From Deltaproteobacteria bacterium (lineage in GTDB: Bacteria > Bdellovibrionota > Bdellovibrionia > Bdellovibrionales > Bdellovibrionaceae), in assembly GCA_013286585.1 (NCBI GenBank), contig JABDFK010000024.1:63-32229 (forward strand): a stretch of 32,167 nucleotides of DNA. Reading direction: 5' to 3'. The notes beneath the pieces were generated by a model. It saw only the letters and a list, made by a program, of their open reading frames with translations, had not been told where the DNA came from and made no database searches. Positions 14,734 to 23,596 of the stretch are shown one piece after another. The first letter of the stretch is position 1. The number at the start of each line of letters is the position of its first letter. A program made the position numbers and the translations under genes.

Positions 14734-15611
14734 TTTCGGGCTCCGTTCTTATTGAGGGATTTCAAGCTGGGCTCGCACCAAGTTTTTTCTTCGGAGGTCA
14801 GTTGGGCAAAATAGATTTGAGCTTGCGCCGTCGCTTCTTGAAACGCAGTTTCGTTTTTGCGAGCGCGCTCCACCACGGCCAGGCCTTCGTAAGCATAGAA
14901 CATGTCGACATTGCCGGCTTTGTGTTCCTGGCGTTGACGAAGACTGTTTTGCGCGTGCTGCAAAGCTTTGTTGAAATCTTTGGCTTGTAAATAGGTCATC
15001 GCTAGCCGGTATTCCGCTTTGGAAATGTGCAACCAGGTTCCCGCCAACTCCCAATACTTGCGACCTGTTTGAGCGGCCAGGATCATCAATTCAGTTTCGT
15101 CAGAATTTCGATCCAGCTTTTCTTCTAGGGCGCAGGCCAGATTATTGCCAGTGACTGCGAGGGCGCGATTCGCCGGATCTTTTTGATCAATTCCGGATTT
15201 GGCCATTTCCAGCGCACGATTCAAAAGTACTTTTGCCTGAAGAGGATCTTGTGAACTCAAAGCAGAAGCTGCCGTGGCCAGGATTCTGATTTGGTCAGAA
15301 ACACTGAACGAGTCCGGCTTCGACGAGCCATCGGCACAGAGTTTCAAGATGGCGATCGAGCGTAGTCCGGCTTTTTCAGTCTCACTTCCGCTGACGAATT
15401 TGGGATGTTTTTGTAACTGCTGCAAAATTTCAATGCCGTCATTCCACCGGCCCAAATGTTCACCCATCACATGAGTGACCAAGACCATGAACTGTTCTAT
15501 TTGCGCACTGGTCTCTACAAGAGTCATGGCAGTGGTAAAGCCGCTGGCTACCGTTGCTGCATCAGTGGCGTGGTTAGTCCAAGCTTGTTCTTGATATTCC
15601 TCAAAAGTCAT
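14730..15611 (-). CDS. Alpha-helical TPR-like hypothetical protein
   Basis: Protein of 293 aa with no signal peptide, so probably cytosolic. It is almost wholly helical. Repeated helix pairs resemble tetratricopeptide repeats: LQAKVLLNRALEMAKSGIDQ..., ALAVTGNNLACALEEKLDRN..., WLHISKAEYRLAMTYLQAKDFNKALQHAQNSLRQRQEH, and AYEGLAVVERARKNETAFQEATAQAQIYF. Such solenoids bind other proteins. No specific family is recognised. It is coupled by an ATGA overlap to the VOC gene, which hints that the VOC protein and this one work together. It is divergent from the metalloprotease gene; the 135-base gap holds promoters for both, with a TTGACA at 15695-15700 in the protease direction. Confidence 0.75.
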   Translation of the reverse strand: MTFEEYQEQAWTNHATDAATVASGFTTAMTLVETSAQIEQFMVLVTHVMGEHLGRWNDGIEILQQLQKHPKFVSGSETEKAGLRSIAILKLCADGSSKPDSFSVSDQIRILATAASALSSQDPLQAKVLLNRALEMAKSGIDQKDPANRALAVTGNNLACALEEKLDRNSDETELMILAAQTGRKYWELAGTWLHISKAEYRLAMTYLQAKDFNKALQHAQNSLRQRQEHKAGNVDMFYAYEGLAVVERARKNETAFQEATAQAQIYFAQLTSEEKTWCEPSLKSLNKNGARK

Positions 15612-15746
15612 TTCGAAACTCCGTGAATTGTGCGAAGGGCTTCATCGCGGCTGACAATTCATTATTTTGGCTATGCGGTCAAGCCAGGGTGACATTGACA
15701 CGCATTTCAAACCTTGATAGCCCAGTCTTTCAACGAGGGGGTTGAG

Positions 15747-18347
15747 ATGAGGGTTTTGCTGTTTGCCTTTTTAGGTTCATTGGTTGTGGTCGGTTGTACG
15801 AAGGCACCACGATTTCAAGATCCGGCGTTCGCACCGGCAGCGGCCATAGACTCTTCCTTCAAGGTGATCAATAGCGAGACCGCGACTCCGGCCCCGGATC
15901 TGCAAACGGATCACGATCAAATCTCCATTCAAAGATCGGCTTTGGAAAAAGAATTCTTGCTTCAGGTAGAGATGATACCGCAGGCTATGGCGCCACGATT
16001 TAGCGCACTGGAAAGCCGAATCGTTTCTTTTCACCAACAAGACGGGCAGCTCTACTTACTAGAGACCTCGAAGGGTCATAATTTAGCTGCCAACATGCCA
16101 CAGACGATTTTGCTGGCCCAGTTTCCTATTTTGAGTGAGGACGTCTCTGCGATTGTTTTCGACTTTAACAAAGGCATGAGCAGCATCTTCGTTGGTGGCG
16201 ATTGGCGCTCTGGGGATCACGGACCAAATCTGCCCGACGCTGGTATGCTGGCGTTGAAAACCTCTTTCAGTTATATCGAAAATGCGGCGTTCACTAGCAA
16301 CCATTTAATGATCAGTCAGGTGGCCCACGTCGAAACCACTCAACCGGACTCGGCGTATTTGGGTGCGCAAACAATTAAGGTTCTCTATTATCTGAGCCCG
16401 TACCTGGAGAACGCGGGCTTCAAGCCCACTGTTGCGCCCGCAAACATGGACCGTGTCGGATATTTTGAAATTGCCAGCCTCGTCAATGATCAAAGTGGTA
16501 CTGTCACTTACGCCTCCAAAAGGGATTTAAGCAAACCCATCGTGTACGCCATTTCAGCCAACACTCCGGATGAATACAAACAAGCTGTGAAAGATGGAAT
16601 TTTATATTGGAATCGGGCGCTGGGAAAAGATCTGATCACGGTGATTGAGGCTCCGAAGGGCGTCACGGCTCCCAGCATGGACTATGACATCGTTCAATGG
16701 GTGGACTGGGATTCCGCAGGATTCGCTTACGCCGACGCGCAAATGGACCCACGAACTGGAGAGATCCTGCATCAGCAGATTTACTTCACCAGTGCGTGGG
16801 CAAAGATTGGTAAAACTCAGGCCGACCGTCTTTCAAAAATGCTGAGTGCGGGACACCCTGCGAAGAAAGCGGATTATCGTGTCGGTTTAGCTGGATTTAA
16901 TATTCAACAGCTTTGTGATATGGATGTGAATCAAGGCCTAGAAGACCAAGTTAGCTCGATTTTGACAAAACGTCTGACGCCGCAACAGATTTTGAAAGCC
17001 TCTCAAGATTTACTTCGCGAGGTCGTGGCCCATGAGGTGGGTCACACTTTGGGCCTTCGGCATAACTTTTCCGGATCGCTGGCCGCCAATTACAAAGTGT
17101 CAGATCGGGATAAGCTTTTTAAACAGTATTTACAGACGGGATCGGCCCCGGCGGATCTGGTGACCTCAAGTTCGGTGATGGATTATCAATTTCCTTTGGA
17201 ATCCATGCTGAACGGAGACCAAATCGCGAAGGCCTTGCCCGCCGCAGAGTATGACCGCAAGGCCATCCAAACGCTTTACTATGCGACACACTTCAAGCCT
17301 GACGAAATACCGCTGTTCTGCACGGACTTTCATACAGAACACCTACCAGATTGTCAGCGTTACGATGCCGGAAACTCTATGGCCGAGTGGGTGCAGTATC
17401 AAACACAGTCTTTGATCACAAATCTGCCCTACACTATTTTGTATGCTTACCAAAATGCCAAAGCGCCTGCGTTCGGCATGCCACCAACACCCATTGAACT
17501 GCTGTCCCCGGATGCGCAATTCATGGCAGGACAGATTTTACAGTTAGAGAACGCTTTTCTTAGGGCGTATGCTTCGTCGACGCAGTTCTTGTCCATATCT
17601 AGAACTTTCAACTTCGTGAATAGCACCAATGAACAAGAAGTTCGCGCGAAGTTAGAGGATTATCTTCTGAGTGAAACGAAAAGATTGGGTGGTTTAGATC
17701 GAATCTTGCTGTCGTTCGATCAAGGCTTTGCAGCCCGTGAATATGCCCGTTTTGAGGCCGTGCTGGCAGATCCTGACAATATGAAAGCGGTCTCTTTTTC
17801 TGCTGAAGAGATATCGATCATGATGCAAACAGTTCGGAAGTACTACCAAGCTCTGCAAAAAGAACTCATCAAGCAAGAGGCCGCCATGCTTGCTGGCAGC
17901 AGCGACGACGGCAAGATGCAAAAAGGCGACCTAGCAGATTCATTGGCAGTCTATTTGGCCGAGCAAGCCAATGAAGTTCTATTTGCCACCACGAAAACGC
18001 CGACCATCATTCAGAAAATCAGCGGCACAGATATTTGGCTGGGAAGCAGTCAATCCGCACCTTTGCCGATCGTGACCACGTACACGTTGCCTCAATATGC
18101 GTATGAGTTTGACGTTCGCCAAAAGGCTGCAAGCTTCTTAAGGTCTGGACGTTCCACTGACTTGGCTTGGGGATTCACTCAAAAGGTCATGTTAGAGAAC
18201 AAATATTCAGACATGCTAGTGAGCGCTTTCCCACCGATCGCCAGCATGGGGCCGGATACGAATGCGGAGATAAAAAAATACGTCGCGGCACCGCCATCTT
18301 TGGTCAGTTGGTTGATGGACGTGCTGTCGATCAAAGCGGCACTGTAA
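15747..18347 (+). CDS. Large zinc metalloprotease lipoprotein (HEVGHTLGLRHNF type)
   Basis: Protein of 866 aa beginning MRVLLFAFLGSLVVVGC, with lipobox VVVGC (Cys17), so it is anchored in the envelope. The zinc site HEVGHTLGLRH covers residues 429-439 (His429, Glu430, His433, His439) and is followed by NFSGS and, later, SSSVMDYQFP, whose methionine gives the metzincin-type Met-turn. The sequence around it (DYDIVQWVDWDSAGFAYADAQMDPRTGEILHQQIYF) matches the DUF5117/DUF4953 zinc-dependent protease group. It is typical of large exported proteases; a role in degrading prey or envelope protein is plausible. The start at 15747 has GAGGGGG about 6 bases upstream; an upstream in-frame start at 15714 would lose the lipoprotein signal. 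Confidence 0.88.
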   Translation: MRVLLFAFLGSLVVVGCTKAPRFQDPAFAPAAAIDSSFKVINSETATPAPDLQTDHDQISIQRSALEKEFLLQVEMIPQAMAPRFSALESRIVSFHQQDGQLYLLETSKGHNLAANMPQTILLAQFPILSEDVSAIVFDFNKGMSSIFVGGDWRSGDHGPNLPDAGMLALKTSFSYIENAAFTSNHLMISQVAHVETTQPDSAYLGAQTIKVLYYLSPYLENAGFKPTVAPANMDRVGYFEIASLVNDQSGTVTYASKRDLSKPIVYAISANTPDEYKQAVKDGILYWNRALGKDLITVIEAPKGVTAPSMDYDIVQWVDWDSAGFAYADAQMDPRTGEILHQQIYFTSAWAKIGKTQADRLSKMLSAGHPAKKADYRVGLAGFNIQQLCDMDVNQGLEDQVSSILTKRLTPQQILKASQDLLREVVAHEVGHTLGLRHNFSGSLAANYKVSDRDKLFKQYLQTGSAPADLVTSSSVMDYQFPLESMLNGDQIAKALPAAEYDRKAIQTLYYATHFKPDEIPLFCTDFHTEHLPDCQRYDAGNSMAEWVQYQTQSLITNLPYTILYAYQNAKAPAFGMPPTPIELLSPDAQFMAGQILQLENAFLRAYASSTQFLSISRTFNFVNSTNEQEVRAKLEDYLLSETKRLGGLDRILLSFDQGFAAREYARFEAVLADPDNMKAVSFSAEEISIMMQTVRKYYQALQKELIKQEAAMLAGSSDDGKMQKGDLADSLAVYLAEQANEVLFATTKTPTIIQKISGTDIWLGSSQSAPLPIVTTYTLPQYAYEFDVRQKAASFLRSGRSTDLAWGFTQKVMLENKYSDMLVSAFPPIASMGPDTNAEIKKYVAAPPSLVSWLMDVLSIKAAL

Positions 18348-18357
18348 GGATAGGTGA

Positions 18358-18382
18358 GCTGCCTCTTTTGAAAAGGGGCAGC
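18358..18382. terminator. Bidirectional-type hairpin terminator between convergent genes
   Basis: GCTGCCTCTTTT (18358-18369) pairs with AAAAGGGGCAGC (18371-18382), allowing one G-U pair, around a single central G, giving a stem of up to 12 pairs (the inner A-T pairs probably open into the loop). It lies between the protease stop and the end of the convergent radical SAM gene. No long T run follows, only CTTCT on the plus strand, so efficiency is uncertain. Confidence 0.55.
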
Positions 18383-18394
18383 CTTCTGCGAGTG

Positions 18395-19285
18395 TTAAGC
18401 GCGGACTGAATTTTCGGTGTTGAGTTCACCTTTGAATTTGCTGAAATCCACATTTTTATAAGCATCACAGCGAGAGCACAGATTGATCGCGGCACGGTCA
18501 CCAGCGTCTAGGAGCTTACGCAGAGATTTCAATTTTTCGCCGTTCCAGATATCGATGATATTTTCAGTTTTCACATCACCGACCACTTCGCGCTCGGCAG
18601 AATCCCAGCAGCAGAGAGTGACACGGCCATCGACGTAGACGAAAGTTTCATCGGCAACTTTTAAGCATGGTTTCTGAATGGCTTCAGTTTGCGCTTCCCA
18701 TGGATAGGAATACAAATCAGTGAATACGACGTTGGCGCCGCGCTCTTCCCAATATTTTTTGAAGTCCTTTTGTTCGTCTTCGGTGCCAGGCAGGCGAATC
18801 ATGCGCACTTCAATTTCCACTGGGTGTTTCAGTTCCTGGGCGCGCTTCAGGAAATTTCCGACGTTGGCGTAAACTTTATCGAAATTAATTCCACGAGTTT
18901 CATCGAAAGTTTTTTTGGTGATGCCGTCGACGCTAAAGCGCATGACGTCAACTCCAGCTTCAAAAAGTTTTTCGGCCACGGCGGGTGTGACCAATTCGCC
19001 ATTGCTGTTGAACTCGACGCGGGCGGTAGGATCTGATTTAATTTTTTTCACGATTTCTGGCATGCGCTTGTCGGCGAAAGGCTCGTTCAAAATAAAAGGG
19101 CGGTAGGTGATGCCAAGGCCCCGGGTCTCTGCCAGAATTTTATCTAGGACGGCCATGTCCATGAACAGTGGACGACGGGTGGCTTTTTTCTGGGGGCAAA
19201 ACCAGCAGCTGGCCTGGCACACGATCGTGGTTTCGATTTGCATATAGCGAGGCGTCTTTTGGTACTGCTGAATAAAACCGCTCAC
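18395..19285 (-). CDS. Radical SAM/SPASM-domain enzyme in the LPS operon
   Basis: Protein of 296 aa. The radical SAM cluster motif is CQASCWFC (Cys23, Cys27, Cys30), preceded by the IETTIVC strand and followed by FILNEPFADKRMPEIV (the GEP-like SAM site written as NEP) and FNSNGELVT. A SPASM-type C-terminal region has CLKV (Cys207), LCCWD (Cys225, Cys226) and LCSRCD (Cys270, Cys273), enough for an auxiliary Fe-S cluster. SPASM enzymes modify peptides, proteins or carbohydrates, so the product is open. GTG start at 19285 with AAGGGAG 5 bases upstream; it overlaps the waaA stop as GTGA, so the genes are coupled. Being last in a lipopolysaccharide operon suggests an envelope-related substrate. 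Confidence 0.87.
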   Translation of the reverse strand: MSGFIQQYQKTPRYMQIETTIVCQASCWFCPQKKATRRPLFMDMAVLDKILAETRGLGITYRPFILNEPFADKRMPEIVKKIKSDPTARVEFNSNGELVTPAVAEKLFEAGVDVMRFSVDGITKKTFDETRGINFDKVYANVGNFLKRAQELKHPVEIEVRMIRLPGTEDEQKDFKKYWEERGANVVFTDLYSYPWEAQTEAIQKPCLKVADETFVYVDGRVTLCCWDSAEREVVGDVKTENIIDIWNGEKLKSLRKLLDAGDRAAINLCSRCDAYKNVDFSKFKGELNTENSVRA

Positions 19286-20580
19286 GGTAACTCCCTTAAT
19301 ATATTTTCAACGCAAATATACGTGGCGCCTTTGGATTTTTCAAGGAACAGCCGGCCTTTTTTACCGATTTCCCGCGCCATTGGAAAATTTGCCATCCAAG
19401 ACTCAAGCAGCTGATAGCACTCATCAATGTCAGCCACAGAGGTAAATATCTTGGCATGGACCATAGCGATGGCCTCGGGCGCATTGTGATAGACCGGGCG
19501 AAATACCACGGGAAGACCCCACGCGGCGGGCTCCATAGTGTTGTGAACTCCACCAACTCCGGCGCCAACGAAGGCGCCATCGCCGATGCGGTACAGGTCC
19601 GCTAGCAGTCCCACACGATCGATCACCAACACGTCGGCCCCAAGCACACCTGGCGTGGCCTGCAGATACTTTTCCAGGCGAAGATGCGACAACCCCGCTT
19701 TTTGGCAGAGATCTTCATTTTCGGCCAGGTGCCTGGCATTGGGCTCATGCGGGGTCAAAATCAGCAAAGCCTCGGGATGTTTCTCGCGCAGTCGCTTCCA
19801 ACACGGAAGAATTAGAACTCCGTCCGCGGTCCAAGCACTTCCCACCACCAAAATAAATGAATGAGCTTTGCGCAGCGCTTGCAAGTGTTCACTCAGTGGC
19901 TTTTGCGCGGACAGTTCCTGGCGCTGAAGTACGGAATCGACGCGTGTGTCGCCAACAACGCGCAAATCGGGGTGCCGCGGATTGGTCTGCCGAAAGAGTT
20001 CCAGATCCTGTTCACCCACACAAAAAATATGGTCGATTTTGGCATAAATTTTCTGAAAGAAGTTTCTTTTCCAGGCAGAGTTATGCCTTTGAGAGTCCGG
20101 CGTCAGTGTCGCCGAGATCAAAAAAATCTTCAGCTTTTGCTGCTGGGATTCCAAAACCATGTTCGGCCAAATATCAAACTTCACCAACAGCAAGATTTTA
20201 GGCTGTAGCAATTCCAGCCAGTCGCGAACGCTTCTACGGCTGTCCACCGGTCCATAGCCCACAAAATCAGCCTGGGCATAATCCTTCGCCCAATTCATTC
20301 CCGACGGAGAAATAAAAGTCAGAGCCACAAAGACTTCTGGACGCGCGGACTTCACGGCCTCTATCACTGGCTTGGCTTGTAGAAATTCACCCGCCGAAGA
20401 GACATGCACCCACAGGACTGGTCCTTTGGGTTTTTTATCTTTCAATTTTTCCCGCAATTTTTGATGGGCCTGGCGTTGGCCTCGCAGAGTTTCAGCAATT
20501 TTTCCGTGCCCAAAGCGGGACACGAAGAAGGAAAGAAATCGTAACAGGGGCAACACCAGCCAGTTGTAAAGAAAAAACAA
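19282..20580 (-). CDS. waaA: 3-deoxy-D-manno-octulosonic acid (Kdo) transferase
   Basis: Protein of 432 aa, the normal WaaA/KdtA length. The N-terminal membrane anchor (FFLYNWLVLPLLRFLSFFVSRF) is followed by the donor-fold signature VLWVHVSSAGEFLQAKPVI, in which Glu65 matches the catalytic base of the family. The C-terminal GT-B half has VVGSAWTADG, LLILTPHEPNARH, and the Kdo-binding GAFVGAGVGGVHNTMEPAAWGLPVVFRP. WaaA transfers Kdo from CMP-Kdo to lipid IVA at the inner membrane. Oddity: the usual ETEIWPN acceptor-side motif reads KFDIWPN. It lies 2 bases after the GT9 gene and overlaps the radical SAM gene by 4 bases. Confidence 0.93.
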   Translation of the reverse strand: MFFLYNWLVLPLLRFLSFFVSRFGHGKIAETLRGQRQAHQKLREKLKDKKPKGPVLWVHVSSAGEFLQAKPVIEAVKSARPEVFVALTFISPSGMNWAKDYAQADFVGYGPVDSRRSVRDWLELLQPKILLLVKFDIWPNMVLESQQQKLKIFLISATLTPDSQRHNSAWKRNFFQKIYAKIDHIFCVGEQDLELFRQTNPRHPDLRVVGDTRVDSVLQRQELSAQKPLSEHLQALRKAHSFILVVGSAWTADGVLILPCWKRLREKHPEALLILTPHEPNARHLAENEDLCQKAGLSHLRLEKYLQATPGVLGADVLVIDRVGLLADLYRIGDGAFVGAGVGGVHNTMEPAAWGLPVVFRPVYHNAPEAIAMVHAKIFTSVADIDECYQLLESWMANFPMAREIGKKGRLFLEKSKGATYICVENILRELP

Positions 20581-20582
20581 AT

Positions 20583-21599
20583 TTACCTCACAGCCAGTTT
20601 TTGAATTCCAGAGGCCACTTCACCTGCAGAAATATCGGCCAGACATTTTTGATAGACAGAGTTCACACACGGACCTTGTCCATGCTTGCTGCACGGTCGG
20701 CACTCCAGTTCTCTTTCTTTGATCAGAGTGGTGGAGCGACCCGGATGACCGAACGGAGCCGGTCCCAACAGCGCCACACAGGGTTTTCCCAATTGTTCTG
20801 CGACGTGCATCAGTCCTGTGTCATTGGACACCAACAAGTCCGCCGCCCAAACCATTCCCGCACTCTGCAAATAGCTCAGTTTTCCAGCCATGTTCAGACA
20901 GCGCTCGGGCGCAACGGCGGTAATTTGTTCGATGAATTGATCGTCAGGTCCGCCCAGGGCCACGAAATTCCACTGGGGATTTTGCCTCACGAGCTCTTGC
21001 CAATGACTGACTGGCCAACGTTTCAGTTCGTAGGAAGCCGAAGGGGACAAGGCCACCACCACCGAATTTCGCAAACCTGATAAGCGCTGCTGGCACTCCT
21101 GCTGAATTTTCTGTGGAATTTGCAACAGCGGCGGAGGCGGCAAAGTCAGCGGAACCCCCCAGCGTGCCAGTGGTTCTAGCAGTGCCCACTGATGCACGAA
21201 TGGTTTTGGATATTTATTGATATGAAAACGAAACAGTAAAAATCTTCTCCAACGATACTGGGAACGACGCAGAAATTTCAGTGGTCCACGCAAACGCCAC
21301 GACACCCAGTGCGAGCGCAAATTATTGTGCGCATCGTAGACGTGGGTGAATTTTTCCTGGCGCAGTTGAGTGATGATTTTTTGCAGGCCTGCAAAACCTT
21401 GTTTTTTGTCTACTGCCCAGACGCGATCCACATTTTTCCCGGCGTTGGCGATCTCTTCGAAATCTTTGCGGGTCAGCCAGTGAAGCTCTGCTAGAGGAAA
21501 TTTTTCATGCAGGGCCGCGAAAACACTAAGCACCGCTAGTATATCGCCAAAACTAGAAAAGCGGATCACTAGAATTTTCATTTTTTGCGCTTCAGACAT
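20583..21599 (-). CDS. GT9-family heptosyltransferase-like protein
   Basis: Protein of 338 aa with the glycosyltransferase family 9 frame: MKILVIRFSSFGDILAVLSVFAAL at the N-terminus, VVVALSPSASYELKRWPVSHWQELV in the middle, and the C-terminal donor-binding LLVSNDTGLMHVAEQLGKPCVALLGPAPFGHPGRST. This is the WaaC/WaaF pattern, transferring ADP-heptose to the lipopolysaccharide core. A cysteine-rich stretch near the end (LECRPCSKHGQGPCVNSVYQKCL) is common in this family. ATG is at 21599; an ATG at 21581 gives the usual family N-terminus and may be the true start, since neither has a strong ribosome site. It precedes waaA by 2 bases in one operon. Confidence 0.88.
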   Translation of the reverse strand: MSEAQKMKILVIRFSSFGDILAVLSVFAALHEKFPLAELHWLTRKDFEEIANAGKNVDRVWAVDKKQGFAGLQKIITQLRQEKFTHVYDAHNNLRSHWVSWRLRGPLKFLRRSQYRWRRFLLFRFHINKYPKPFVHQWALLEPLARWGVPLTLPPPPLLQIPQKIQQECQQRLSGLRNSVVVALSPSASYELKRWPVSHWQELVRQNPQWNFVALGGPDDQFIEQITAVAPERCLNMAGKLSYLQSAGMVWAADLLVSNDTGLMHVAEQLGKPCVALLGPAPFGHPGRSTTLIKERELECRPCSKHGQGPCVNSVYQKCLADISAGEVASGIQKLAVR

Positions 21600-21617
21600 C
21601 TGGTCGTTTATACGAAA

Positions 21618-22733
21618 TTAAGTGGATGAAATCAAACCAGATATGCGCGCGACCACTTGGCGATGATCATGATGCTCTCGCACATATGTGACGCAGCCCT
21701 CTTGTTTATTGGTGATTTCTTCTGGGTGCGAAATCAGCTGCTCTAATTTTTGACGAAGGTGCTCTATGGTTTTTGGAGGAACCAACCATCCGCGCTCTTC
21801 GTTCTCTCCGATGAGGTCGGGCGTTCCACCATCATCTGTGGACAAAACAGGAACTCCGACAGAAAAAGCATGGATGATCAAGAGGGAATAAGTCTCTTGG
21901 TAGCTAGGCATGACCAAAACATTCATGCACGCCAGAAGCGAACGAAAATCTTTTTGATAGCCCAGCTGAAGAATCCGTTCTGAATGCCCGGACTTTTCGA
22001 TGAGTGCTTTTAGCTCTGCTTCATAGGCCAAAGAGTCCTTCTCGTTGCGAGTGGCCTCTCCGACAATCAGTAACTTCAGACGAGGAAATTTCTGCAGCAA
22101 TGGAATCGCCGCTAGCAGAAATTCTTTCACCCCTTTTTGGCGGTCCAATCGGCCGAAATATCCAGCGTGAAAATCACCGGCCTGCAAATTCCATTTGGAA
22201 AAATCCTGCTTGGGCGAAGCATCGGTCATATCCAATCCATAGGGAATAATTTGGATCTGACGGGGCTTCAGGGGAAGATTTTTTAGATAGATTTTTCGAG
22301 CCCTTTGACCGGCGGCAAAAACCAAGTCCAGTTGTCGATATGCCAGGAAATGAAAGATGTCTTTTTTGCGATAGGTGATAAACATGTGCGGATGAAAAAT
22401 CACTTTCACGCTACAGAAATATTTAATTCCGGCGAAGGTCATCACTCCGCCGGACCAATGAAGTTGCAGGTGTGTGAAGCCTGCACTGCGAATGGAGCGC
22501 GCCAAGCGCGGCAACCACCAAAGCGCGCGACGCCAAGGCACAGGATCTGTCAATACTTTGAGTCCGCGCTTCTTGGCCTCGAGATGAATGGGCGAATTTT
22601 CTTTGCACCAAACTGTGACGTCCAGGCCGGCTTTGTGTTGCCACTCTGCCAGCTGCACCAAATAGATTTCGGCTCCGCCCCAAGAATCATTGGGTAGAAC
22701 GTGGGCCATGCGAATGGGCTGGGCAGAAAGCAC
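21618..22733 (-). CDS. GT4-family glycosyltransferase
   Basis: Protein of about 371 aa with the GT-B fold: RMAHVLPNDSWGGAEIYLVQLAEW (acceptor side, G-G-A-E loop), IIPYGLDMTDASP, and donor-side FHAGYFGRLDRQKGVKEFLLAAIPLL with VLVMPSYQETYSLLIIHAFSVGVPVLSTDDGGTPDLI. It probably adds a sugar to the lipopolysaccharide core or O-chain. The GTG at 22733 is chosen because GGAGG lies 4 bases upstream; a GTG at 22799 has no ribosome site and an ATG at 22709 is also possible. Oddity: in the EX7E motif the first Glu is kept (residue 280) but the second position is His288. First gene of a four-gene envelope operon. Confidence 0.87.
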   Translation of the reverse strand: MLSAQPIRMAHVLPNDSWGGAEIYLVQLAEWQHKAGLDVTVWCKENSPIHLEAKKRGLKVLTDPVPWRRALWWLPRLARSIRSAGFTHLQLHWSGGVMTFAGIKYFCSVKVIFHPHMFITYRKKDIFHFLAYRQLDLVFAAGQRARKIYLKNLPLKPRQIQIIPYGLDMTDASPKQDFSKWNLQAGDFHAGYFGRLDRQKGVKEFLLAAIPLLQKFPRLKLLIVGEATRNEKDSLAYEAELKALIEKSGHSERILQLGYQKDFRSLLACMNVLVMPSYQETYSLLIIHAFSVGVPVLSTDDGGTPDLIGENEERGWLVPPKTIEHLRQKLEQLISHPEEITNKQEGCVTYVREHHDHRQVVARISGLISST

Positions 22734-23083
22734 GGAGCCTCCAAAGGACTTTTTATACACCGGCCAAGGATTGACGAGCAAGCCGATCCGGACAAGCACT
22801 GCGCTTATGAAAAGTGGCTGTCGCGCGACAGGTGAATGGACTCAGCGTTGACGCAGTATTTCGCAGGGCCTGGAGTTTGGCCTCTGTCCAATGTTTAGAC
22901 AGGAAATTTTATGCGGTAACATTTTTCCGTATTCATGCGACTATTTTCGCTCCATCTGAAAGCTTCGTGAGCAGTATTTGCCGGCGGCTTTTAGTTTAAT
23001 GAGATTTGACGTCTTCGGCCTTCAAGGTTCCGCACGGCCCAATTGTTGTAACAGAGAAACACAGATCGAATGTCGGAGGCCCT
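22734..23083. other. 350-base intergenic region with a dispersed-repeat unit
   Basis: Region between the divergent GT4 gene and the small secreted-protein gene. It holds one unit of the dispersed repeat described separately: palindrome core at 22818-22831, a 17-base box at 22860-22876, and CTGTC/GACAG arms at 22883-22901. The rest, 22905-23075, is AT-rich with no clear consensus promoter or hairpin. No protein-coding gene is credible here. Confidence 0.6.
22818..22901. repeat. Dispersed repeat unit, copy 1
   Basis: The core CTGTCGCGCGACAG (22818-22831) continues on the right as GTGAA like the other copies, but its left flank reads GTGG instead of CACC, so this copy is partly decayed. After 28 bases comes TTCGCAGGGCCTGGAGT (22860-22876), then CTCTGTCC and a hairpin of CTGTC and GACAG. 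The same order, palindrome then box then hairpin, recurs after groEL. Confidence 0.6.
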
Positions 23084-23503
23084 GTGATTTCCCCAAAACT
23101 GATGATTGTCGTGTGTTGTATATTTGGACAGTTGGCTTTTGCCGGCAGTCCACAGGTGCCAGCCGTGCCCGTTCCTACGAGCTCAACGAAGTCTTTTTCG
23201 GAATGGAAAAAGGACAAAATTCAGGCGGCAACCGATCAGCTAACCAAGGCCCGCGCGCCTGGAAAAGATGTATCGCAGCTCGAATTCAATCTGGATGTGG
23301 CTGAAAGCCTATCGGTCACCGACTATTTAGTGCTCTACATTTCTCCTCAGGCGGGGACTAGTAAATATCTGGAAGCCGCTTCTAGACTGAGTCCTGGCGA
23401 AACGGCAAAAATCATGGAGGCCTATCTTAAGGCCATGCAATCCCAACGGGATGCCGAAAAACAGACAGAGATTCGGTCTTCGGCCACGGATCTATTTAAC
23501 TAG
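23084..23503 (+). CDS. Small secreted hypothetical protein
   Basis: Protein of 139 aa starting MISPKLMIVVCCIFGQLAFAGSPQ, a good signal peptide with cleavage after AFA. A proline-rich linker leads to a helical domain (SFSEWKKDKIQAATDQLTKARAPGKDVSQLEFNLDVAESLSVTDYLVLYIS...LSPGETAKIMEAYLKAMQSQRDAEKQTE). No family is recognised; the charged, helix-rich mature part suggests a periplasmic or secreted protein. The start is GTG at 23084, with GGAGG 4 bases upstream; this gives the signal peptide directly, whereas the longer form from 23006 would bury it. It lies 140 bases upstream of groES with its own stop, so groES probably has its own promoter. Confidence 0.72.
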   Translation: MISPKLMIVVCCIFGQLAFAGSPQVPAVPVPTSSTKSFSEWKKDKIQAATDQLTKARAPGKDVSQLEFNLDVAESLSVTDYLVLYISPQAGTSKYLEAASRLSPGETAKIMEAYLKAMQSQRDAEKQTEIRSSATDLFN

Positions 23504-23568
23504 CCTCCTCCACCACGCGTGCATAGACAATTTGTGCGGTGAGTCAGGCCAATCTATCCATGCTTAAC

Positions 23569-23596
23569 CTTGACAAGAATTGGGCCCCCTCCATAT
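23569..23596 (+). promoter_or_regulatory. Heat-shock (RpoH-type) promoter of groES-groEL
   Basis: CTTGACA (23569-23575) and CTCCATAT (23589-23596) are separated by 13 bases. This fits the sigma-32 pattern CTTGAAA-N11-15-CCCCATNT closely (7 of 8 in the -10). The groES start follows 48 bases later, with AAGGAG as ribosome site. No CIRCE repeat (TTAGCACTC-N9-GAGTGCTAA) is present. A short palindrome, TTGTT-TT-AACAA, lies at 23605-23616 near the expected start of transcription. Confidence 0.6.
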
